Shown here piece after piece: positions 56,301-64,000 of a stretch of DNA of 64,000 nucleotides (position 1 is its first letter; each line of letters begins with the position of its first letter). Position numbers and translations under genes: made by a program. Source of the stretch: Onthophagus taurus (Eukaryota; Arthropoda; Insecta; Coleoptera; Scarabaeidae); contig NC_091972.1 of NCBI RefSeq assembly GCF_036711975.1, positions 27,905,001 to 27,969,000 of the forward strand. Reading direction: 5' to 3'. The notes under the pieces were generated by a model, which ran no database searches, had not been told where the DNA came from, and saw only the letters and a list, made by a program, of their open reading frames with translations.

Positions 56301-59300
56301 ATAACAAATTGTGCTTAAATCTATATCTGATTCTCTTGGGCCAGCATCGGGTGGTTCTTGGGTGACGGTAGGAGGACCTCTTCGGCATCTTTGTTCACAG
56401 GAAAGTTGATCTTCAAATCTATTTTTATTACCAGTACAGCCTCCATAAACAAATTGTTCGCACATATCTGTACTTTGATTGTAGTACCATTGATTGTATT
56501 CTCCGTTACATGGCCCAACAACTTTTGGTAATGAACACAAATCTAAGAATACAATTTTAGATTATTAAAAGGACGATTTTGAATAATAACAAAAATGTTA
56601 CCTTGTACATTATCACATTTCTGTTCACATTCTTCGGCAGTTTTAAAGTTATTCCTGTTTCCTTCACACCCTCCATATAAGAAACGTTTACAAGCTCCGT
56701 CTCTATCATAATACCACCGAGCTTCGGATTGTCGACACGGTCCAGCTTCATTCGGTAAGAAACAAAATTCTGATAGGAATGGTTCACTATGTTCAGTTTG
56801 TTCACTCCTTGGTTCTTGAGTGGTTACTTTTGGTTCAACTGAAGTCGATTCAGGTTGAGTATCTTCAGGACATTTTGCCTTACAAGTTTCCTCAGTTTCA
56901 AAGTTATTTCCATTTCCCCCACATCCACCATAATAAAATCTTCTACATTCCTTCTTTGTAGTATCGTAATACCACCGTTCGCGGTAGTCACTACAATTTC
57001 CAAGGTCAGCAGGAAGATGGCAAGTGTGTTTAACTATTTAATAATATGAAAACTATTAGAAACTTTAATTTGTAATATTGTGCTGACAACCATAACCATA
57101 ACATAATAAAGTTTTTATGCAACATTATGTAATATTTAGAATCATGCTATAAAAGTGTACCTACCGATATCTTTTGGACAATCAATTTCACATTGATACT
57201 CGCTGTCAAAGTTGTTATTATTACCATTACAACCGGAATAATAGAAGGGCATGCAACGTTTTTCCGCCGTGTCATAGTACCAGCGGGACACACGCTCTGT
57301 GCAATTACCTTGTACTCTTGGAAGCGAGCAGTGCTCTGGCAAAATTCAATTAAAGATAATGTTAATTTCTACCGTTAGTTAAACTACGCATTTCACAAAA
57401 CATATCACCAAAAATTATTATTATTGTTTATAATCCATCAACCATAACTTAGTGTTAAAATAATTAAAAAGGTACCTTTTTTCCGGCCTGCTTGATCACA
57501 TTTTTGTTTACATGCTAACTCAGAATCGAAATTGTTATTATTTCCATCACAACCACCGTATCTAAATGGTTGACAAGAAGATTCTTCTTTATTAAAGTAC
57601 CATTTGTAGAAATTACCACGACATGGGCCTTCTTCGAGAGGTTGATCACAAGCGTCTGGTGATAACAGGTAATTAGATAATTATGGTTTGTATGAGAATA
57701 TATATTTTTTATCTTACCAATGTTTCTATCTTTAACACATAAATTATTACATTCTTCAACAGTTTCAAACCGATTATTATTTCCAAGACATCCGCCATAA
57801 ATAAATTGCGCACAATGATTTCGTTCTTTGTCATAATACCACTGAGGATAATATCCTTCGCATGGGCCAGCAACCATCGGCAGTTTGCAGCGATCTTTTC
57901 CTTTGGGTTCGACGCAAAGTGTGTTACATTCGCTTTTATCTTTGAATCTATTTCCGTTTCCTTCACAACCACCGTACCAAAATCTTGAACATCCGCCGTA
58001 CTGCATATCATAGAACCATTTTACAGTATAGTTTCTGCAAGGACCTCTTTCTTTTTCTTGACTACAACTAGCTAAAGTATAATTTAATATAGTTTTTTTA
58101 ATCAAACATTTTTTGTATTTGTATTATAGTACCTTGGAGATTTTCTGGTATTTCTTTACAACCGTCAAAGTTTTCTCCTTGGGCTTCACTAACCCCATCT
58201 AAACAACAACCAAACTTAGAGGATGCACAATTGCATCCTTCGAAGTTAGGTCCTTCCGCAGGAGTTTCATCATCGGAGCAACAACCGAATTCAGTATCTT
58301 TACAACCACAACCTTGCTGATACATTCCTTGGGCGATGGTGACACCATCTGCGCAGCAACCGAATTGATAAGTGTGGCAGAGACATCCTGTAAAGTTAGC
58401 TCCAGTAGCAGGAGTATAATTGTCAGGACAACAACCATGAGGAGTATATTGGCAACCGCATCCGGTATTGTCGGGTCCTTTAGCGGATGTGGTGTTGTCG
58501 GGACAACAACCATACGGAGAATTTTGACAACTGCATCCACGGAAGTTGGGTCCTTGGGCTTCTTTAATATTATCTGGACAACAACCGTAAGCAGAGGAAA
58601 GGCAACACCCTTCTTCAAGATAACCGTGAGCTGGAGTGATACCATCTTGGCAACATCCGAATGTAGATTTAGAACATTCGGTTTCGCAACCTTTATAATT
58701 TGGACCTCGAGCTAAAATCACAAAATTAAATACAATAACAACTGTAACAATTTCTTTTATTCTTACCTGAAGTAACTCCGTCAGGGCAACATTTATATAG
58801 AGATTCATTACAATCGTCTTTAAAGATATCGCATCCTTTAAAGTTTTCTCCTTGAGCGATTTTAACTCCATCTGGACAACAACCAAATTCGGAAATGTTA
58901 CAATCGACGGATTCTTCCGTAGTCTCGGTGCTGAGACTTTCCGTTGTTGAAAGAGGATCTGTGACTTCTTTATCTTCTTTTTCTTCGGGACAACCTTTTT
59001 CATTAGGACCCGTTGCTTGCGTTGTATTATCTTTGCAACAACCAAACCTAAAATTTATAAACGCAAGGAATATATCACTACTTTTTTAAAATAAATTTAC
59101 GGTGATGATGCACATAAAGGTGGACATCCTTCATTGTCGTTTCCTTCGGCTGGAGTTCTATTATCCGGACAACAACCAAATAGGGTCTCACTGCATTGGG
59201 AATCAGGACAACCTTTGAATCCTTTTCCTTCAGCTGGAGAAACACCATCTTCACAACAACCGTATTTAGTTTCATTGCACGTTTCATGAGTTGGACAACC

Positions 59301-62300
59301 TTGATGGAAAGATATAAAAAGATAAATATTTTTGGTAAGTAACTTTATGAAATCTTACCTTGATTAAACGGTCCTTTAGCAGCAGTAACTTTATCAGAAC
59401 AACATCCAAATTCAGTTTCTTTACAATGAGACTTCTTCCTTCTCTTGCACATTTTTTGTTTGGGTTTGGTTGGGAAGATTTCGTCAATTCCTGGTTTAGT
59501 GGAACGAGGCATAGCTGTGGTTGCCACAATTGGAATTTCAGTTGTGATTGTGGTGGTACTCGGCAACTCTTCAGTAACATCAGTACCTATTGATTCTTTT
59601 GTAACTTCAGACCCATCCGTTTCAATCGTTGTTTTATCAGTATCAACAGTGGAACTTTCTTCAGTTTTTCCGGTCTTATCAGTTCCTTCAACTACAGATG
59701 TAACGCTCGTTTCTGTACCCACTGACTCAGTTGTTACTGTTTTATCAGTTACATCTTCTTCTGAAGTTACTTTATCTGATGACGTTTCAGTAGGGACACT
59801 TTCAGTTGATCCTAACGAAGTTTCTGATTCTTTAAGGGTTGTTTCAGTTTCTTTTGTTTGAGGAGTTGTACTTTCGGTCGATCCTAATGTACTTTCAGAT
59901 TCTTTAAGAGTTGCTTCACTTACTGTTGTTTGAGCGTGATCTGTTGTTCCCGTTGTTTCTATGATGGTCGTTTCTGTTTCTGTTGCTTTTGTTAAATCTG
60001 AATCTGTAGAGGTAGGAATCTCCGACATAGCAGTCGATGTTTCAAGTTCTTTTTCAGATACAGTTGTTTTTGGAGTGTCTTCTGTAATGTCTTCTGGGTC
60101 GACTTCAACTGGTATATTATCATCAGTTTCTTCTTCTATTGGAGTGGTAGAATCTGTTTTTGATGTAGTTGTTATCTCTTTTTCCGTCGTTTGTTCCGTT
60201 TCATGTGTCGTGGATTCCACTTCTGTAGTTGTTACGTCAGTTGGTTGTGTTACTTCAATTGTTGTTGTTTCAGTAATTCCTTCTGTCGTTTCAGATTCAC
60301 TTATACTTGATAACGTTGTTTCTTCCTCACTATCTTTGATTGTTGTCGTCGCATCAGTTGATTTAAGAGTAGTGGTTTCATCTGTTGATTTTAAAGGCGT
60401 GGTTTCATCTGTTGATTTTAAAGTTGTTGTTCCATCAGTTGATTTTAGAGTCGTTGTTCCATCAGTTGATTTTAAAGTCGTTGTTCCATCAGTTGATTTC
60501 ACAGACGTTGTATCATCTTCATGGCTTACATCAGTTTCTTTGGTGCTTTCTTGAGTCATAGCGGTTACTTCATGAGTCGTGGTGGTTTCAGCTTCATCAA
60601 TAGTCGACAAAATGGTTTCTTTTTCCGTGCTGATTTCAGAAACGCCCTCTGGTTCAACGGTCGTGATTTCCCAACTAAGAGTTGTCGTCAATGCTTCGCT
60701 AACATCCGTAAATACGCTACCGCTTCCTTCAAATTCTGTTGTACCGGTGAATCCTGCAGAAGATTTAAAGTAAGTTGTGTCATCTCCAGAACCTTCAGAT
60801 ATGCTTGTATCGAAAGCTGTCGATCCTAAATCTCCGGTTGTTGACTTTGTGTATTCATAATCACCAGAACCATAATCTGTACTAAATGAAGAATGGCTTA
60901 CGTAAGTGGAGTCACTCATCATTATATAATCTGAGGAGAGAGTGGCTTCTTTCGTTTCTACGTGCGATTCAACAGCTACTCCAATTTCTATGTATTTTTC
61001 TTTATCATCAATCATTACAAATTCCCCATCCTCGCAAATATCGTCATCTACTAATTCGTAGTCGTCTTCGACAAGTTCAACATCTCTATCTGTGGGTTCT
61101 TTTTCTGGGAGGGTCGATAATTCAGCTGGAGCTTCAGAAATTTCTATTCCTTCCGTGGAACTACTTGATGGTTGTTGTTTATCACATAATTGTTTATTAC
61201 ATTCTTCAGTACTAAGCGGTGTGGCATCTACATCGCAATCTTTAATAGTTACCACTGTTTCCCCGTGCATGCAAATGACTTTTCTTGCTTTTACACCACC
61301 TCCACACTTCTCAGAACACTAAAACAATTTATTATGAAAAACTTGTCTTAATATATAATGTTTGGATTACCTCAGTCCAAGGCCCAGTAAACCATTCGCC
61401 TGGACACACAGTTTCTTTAGCTGTGCAATTTTTACTTTCGTCGTACTTCTTTCCTTCATCGCAGTTGTTGGGGTCGACTTTTTTAAATCCGTCGTCGGTT
61501 TCTTGTACACAAACCACTTTCCTGGTTTGGATTCCACCACCGCATTTCGCCGAACACTAAACGTACAGACCTTTGGAAAAATCAAATTATCAATAAATAT
61601 AAATCCACTTACATCACTCCATTGAGATGCGTGCCATTCAAATTCGCAACCTTTGGCTTGTTTTTCGCATTTTCTCGTAGCCGCCGGCTTTATTTCGGTT
61701 TCTTCGCAAAGTTTATCTTCGTAAACATCTCCGCTTGCAGTTGCACATTTTACAAATCGCGTTTCTTCACTTAAACCGCATTTATCTTCACACTTAAAGA
61801 AAAATATTTGGTAAGTTTTTAAATTGTTTGTTGGAAAACTCATCTTACCCCGGACCATTCAGAAGTAACCCAATCAACTCCTTCACAAGGACGAAGCATG
61901 CATTCTTTTTCTGTTACTGGTTTTTCAGTCATAGTACAGTCGGAATCTGGTAAAGCTATGATTTTGTCTGATTCTTTACGGAAGCAGGTTACTTTTCTGG
62001 TTTCTTTGCCTTTACCACACAATTTGTTACACTAAAAACGATTATAATGAGAAAATAATATTTTGGAAAAAGTAAAGGTAAATACTGGTTTCCACGGTCC
62101 TGTGTGCCATTCTGCGCAAATCACTCCTTGATTACAGGGTTGTTGTGAAGGCGGTTTTTGAATGTTAGTACATTGTTGGTCATCAACGATACTAGGAACA
62201 CCGCCGGAGATAATTTGTTCGCAATATATTTTTCTGGTTTGAACACCATTTTCTCCGCAGGATTCTGAACATTTTTCCCAGTCTTTTGCTACCCACATTG

Positions 62301-63991
62301 GATCGCAAGGAGATTCGCCGCATCTTTGAGATTCAACGGGTTTGTTGTTGACATCGCATAAATTGGCGCTGGCTTCTTCAAGAGACATTCTTCCAGCACA
62401 CGTAACATTTCTGTATTGATATCCTAAATATTACGAAAAAAAATTAAGTTTTTGTTATACCATATTAAGTCAAAATTAGTTACCTCCACCACAAGATGCA
62501 GAGCATGTTGTAAATTGATCAAATGTCCAAGCATAAGTTTCTGGATCTTCTAAATGATGAATTGTTTTCGGTGTACTATATTCGTATTCAACACCTACAT
62601 TATCTTTTTGATTAAATAAAAGCTAAAAAATATGGTAAATCGATAAATAATTATGATAAAAATGTTATGTATCTTTTGTGATATTTACAACTATGAATAA
62701 CGCTTCTTCAGTGGGTCCTAAACATGTAATGCTATCGGGAGCACTGAAACCTTGAGGATAACGATCGTAATGAAATTTTGATCCGGCAAAATCTATAGTC
62801 CTGGGAAAATCAATCCTCCAGTTGCCATTTAAATAGTAATATCCAGATGTGTTTCGGACAGCTGAGAAAATAAATAACTCACTATAGGTCGCCGTATGTT
62901 ATAACACCAAAGGAATTTTGTAAATATACAATAAATTTACTGGTAATAACTTCCGCTTATCTTACCCAAGTAGCTGTCTGACGGCGCGATTTCCCTTACT
63001 TTGATGTTTACAGCACCCGCTGGTATCAATAAGATATCGTTATAACCTTTTCAAAAAAAAAATTAATTAAAACAATGAAGATTTTAATCTTATTTAATTT
63101 TTTTAGTTTTCTTACCAGCCTGCAAATCTTGCATATCCAATAAATCAGTAAAGGTATTACAGGTGCTGCCGTCGCCTCCGCACACTCTACACTTGTCTTC
63201 TTTCGCGCTGGACCCAAGCATCATGTCGCAACCAACAGGCTAAACGAGATAAAAATCTTTAAAATCGAACCGGATTGATCGAAATCTCTTTCACCTGACA
63301 CTCTCCGTCCACGCACACGTCTAAGGATTCATCATTACACCTCGTACCATCAATTACTTGTAATTTGTGTCTGTAGTAGAATCTTTCACCTCGTGGCATA
63401 CAATTTAATTCACAAGGTTGTGGAGATTTTGTATAAGGGACCCATCTGTTATTTTAAAGAATTTAAATCGTGATCATTAAGGTTTCAAAAAACTTACTGA
63501 TAATAGACATCTTCAAATGGTATCGCATCGTATTCCGAACATTGCTGTGACCTAAAATCTGCTAAATCTGGACAATCCTAAAAAATATTTGTTCGAAATG
63601 GTATCACTTCCTTCGTTCTATTGTATTCAAAACTAATTTAACTACTTACATTAACTTCTAGTTTACGTGGGCATTGTAAAGCATTCATGTTAAGTTAGTT
63701 ATTCAACACCCACGTGGGTTTTAGAGTTATACTAAAAGTACGAAGCAACCGACTTACCTGCGTGTTACATGAGAAATGTCTCTTCATCGGACCCCTACAC
63801 GAGTACCCTGAAGTGCATTGCCTCTCTTGCGTAGATACACCACCTCCGCATGTCCTGGTGCACGGACTAGGCGATGACCAGTCCAGCCAAGGACCGGCAT
63901 CTGGTTCATCATTATCGGTTACATAGCTTCCTGGTAGATAAAGCTGACCACCTTGTTGTCGTTTAAATCGATCTCTATGATGTCGAACGTG
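50166..63991 (-). CDS. Ppn: Papilin-like extracellular matrix proteoglycan, 3' part of gene
   Basis: About 27 exons with GT/AG borders are readable from 63991 to the stop at 50166. Order of domains: TSR1, ADAMTS-type Cys-rich/spacer, six more TSRs, a mucin-like Thr/Ser/Glu segment, 13 Cys-rich FGCC repeats, ten Kunitz domains, an antistasin-like module, WAP, three Ig domains and PLAC. This is the arthropod papilin order. Papilin is a secreted basement-membrane protein that binds and inhibits ADAMTS-type proteases and is needed in development. The signal peptide exon lies to the right of the window. No frameshift or missing domain was seen in the exons examined, so the gene looks functional. 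The symbol follows Drosophila Ppn by architecture only. Confidence 0.9.
50408..54639 (-). CDS. Papilin block 6: three Ig domains
   Basis: Ig1 is split between exons 54506-54639 ([19 protein letters not shown]) and 51561-51714 ([17 protein letters not shown]) by a 2.8-kb intron. Ig2 is in 50894-51400 ([20 protein letters not shown] ... [13 protein letters not shown]), followed by a Pro/Thr-rich linker. Ig3 is in 50408-50677 ([17 protein letters not shown] ... [10 protein letters not shown]). All have the paired Cys, Trp and DSGxYxC signature of I-set domains. Confidence 0.88.
51715..54505. other. Large papilin intron with LINE relic
   Basis: 2.8-kb intron splitting Ig1. Apart from the LINE relic at 53400-53930 I see no recognisable element; the rest is AT-rich and unstructured. 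Confidence 0.6.
53400..53930 (+). pseudogene. LINE reverse transcriptase relic in papilin intron
   Basis: The plus strand reads [13 protein letters not shown] (in place of the usual VRQGCxLSPxLF), then, after stops, [17 protein letters not shown] and [21 protein letters not shown], the post-YxDD part of an RTE-like RT. The catalytic YxDD stretch itself is lost. Confidence 0.6.
54705..55230 (-). CDS. Papilin block 5: antistasin-like and WAP modules
   Basis: Exon 54982-55230 encodes [23 protein letters not shown] Cys-rich text (antistasin-like) with [12 protein letters not shown]. Exon 54705-54926 encodes a WAP four-disulphide core ([31 protein letters not shown]). Both are protease-inhibitor folds found between Kunitz and Ig parts of insect papilins. 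Confidence 0.8.
55541..58071 (-). CDS. Papilin block 4: ten Kunitz domains
   Basis: Exons: 57718-58071 (K1, K2), 57476-57655 (K3), 57165-57335 (K4), 56602-57033 (K5, K6), 56129-56542 (K7, K8), 55869-56066 (K9), 55541-55729 (K10). Each has the Kunitz frame C...GPC...W(Y/F)(Y/F)D...C..F.YGGC.GN.N.F....C...C. The P1 position after the second Cys varies widely (for example R, E, T, N), and K8 ([12 protein letters not shown]) departs most from the inhibitor loop, so not all need be protease inhibitors. Exons hold either one or two domains. Confidence 0.9.
58133..59299 (-). CDS. Papilin block 3: Cys-rich FGCC repeats
   Basis: Exons 59101-59299, 58767-59047 and 58133-58711 hold repeats 2-13 of a 24-25-residue unit, consensus C-x4-FGCC-x-D-x4-A-x-GPN-x2-GC. 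Three Cys plus a final GC Cys per unit suggest small disulphide loops. Seven units lie head to tail in the 58133-58711 exon alone. Intron positions fall inside repeats (for example between SSP and FGCC at 59101/59047). The unit is known from insect papilins. Confidence 0.85.
59359..61318 (-). CDS. Papilin block 2: end of TSR7, mucin-like segment, first FGCC repeat
   Basis: A single long exon of 1,960 bp. After TSR7 ([11 protein letters not shown]) it encodes about 500 residues rich in Thr, Ser, Glu and Val with almost no Cys. A nine-residue unit of the type [10 protein letters not shown] is repeated six to seven times around 60350-60510, and [12 protein letters not shown] units recur near 59820-59920. 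Such a segment should be heavily O-glycosylated and extended. The exon ends with [20 protein letters not shown], the first Cys-rich repeat. Confidence 0.85.
61318..63991 (-). CDS. Papilin block 1: TSRs and ADAMTS-like spacer
   Basis: Exons: 63758-63991 (TSR1, [20 protein letters not shown]), 63498-63577, 63295-63445, 63116-63239 (Cys-rich, [19 protein letters not shown]), 62966-63046 and 62689-62861 (spacer, [12 protein letters not shown]), 62484-62622 (spacer end and TSR2), 62085-62423 (TSR2-TSR4 start), 61849-62031, 61613-61792, 61371-61556, with TSR7 completed in the next exon. Four consecutive exons (from 62031, 61792, 61556, 61318) all begin in phase 0 with the Cys of the W..C...C motif, so TSR4-TSR7 came from tandem exon duplication. 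TSRs and spacer mediate matrix and protease binding in the ADAMTS-like family. Confidence 0.88.
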
Positions 63992-64000
63992 CTAAAACAA

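Noticed and set aside
59961..60554. Long plus-strand open frame rich in Val and Ser
   Set aside because: It is the complement of the Thr/Ser-rich mucin exon of papilin; low-complexity codons give open frames on both strands.
63650..63688. A 13-codon ATG...GTAAGT segment inside the first papilin intron (minus strand)
   Set aside because: It has a phase-0 donor, but there is no acceptor before it and an in-frame stop lies 9 nt upstream, so it is not a cassette exon. Only an alternative promoter could use it, and nothing supports one.
1..64000. tRNA or rRNA genes
   Set aside because: No cloverleaf A/B-box pair or rRNA core sequence was recognised by eye; a covariance-model scan would settle it.

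Overview
The window is AT-rich eukaryotic DNA from an arthropod, most probably an insect (a beetle would fit, but species cannot be fixed from the sequence). The evidence is a multi-exon extracellular-matrix gene with arthropod papilin architecture, GT/AG introns, and a dense, nested load of insect-type transposable elements. There are no bacterial features.

Layout. 1-9.7 kb: decayed transposons (I-like LINE, transposase relic, piggyBac, intron-bearing Ginger-like element between TA microsatellites, palindromic mariner-like element). 10.7-32.1 kb: minus-strand exons of a small family of P-loop GTPase-like genes, spread between and around mobile elements: fragment C (10.7-11.1 kb), gene B (exons 25.3-24.8 and 16.5-15.2 kb) and gene A (exons 32.1-32.0 and 27.3-26.3 kb). 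The introns and gaps hold two broken Ty3/gypsy copies, a MULE/foldback-like element carrying a 160-bp satellite inside a gag gene, several MITEs with 9-bp target duplications, LINE scraps and a solo LTR. 32.8-36 kb: a 647-bp hAT element and LINE remnants. 36.06-46.01 kb: a nearly complete Ty3/gypsy element (minus strand) with two 789-bp LTRs, gag, a canonical -1 frameshift signal, protease-RT-RNase H-integrase, an env-like relic and, unusually, a complete macro domain of the TARG1/OARD1 type inside pol. 46.15-47.9 kb: a mariner-like element and a TA-flanked hairpin MITE sharing one TA. 49.8-64 kb: the 3' part of a papilin-like gene on the minus strand; its first exons lie beyond the window.

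The host genes: the papilin-like gene encodes, in order, seven thrombospondin type 1 repeats with an ADAMTS-type spacer after the first, a long Thr/Ser/Glu-rich mucin-like segment, 13 Cys-rich 'FGCC' repeats, ten Kunitz domains, an antistasin-like and a WAP domain, three Ig domains and a C-terminal PLAC domain. It should be a secreted basement-membrane proteoglycan.

The most unusual item is the macro domain in the pol of the young-looking Ty3 element: the Lys and Asp used by TARG1 for ADP-ribose hydrolysis are both kept, at the same 41-residue spacing. Other structural points are the U UUA AAC slippery site with a perfect 9-bp hairpin, a single in-frame TGA between protease and RT, and a five-monomer higher-order repeat in a transposon-borne satellite.
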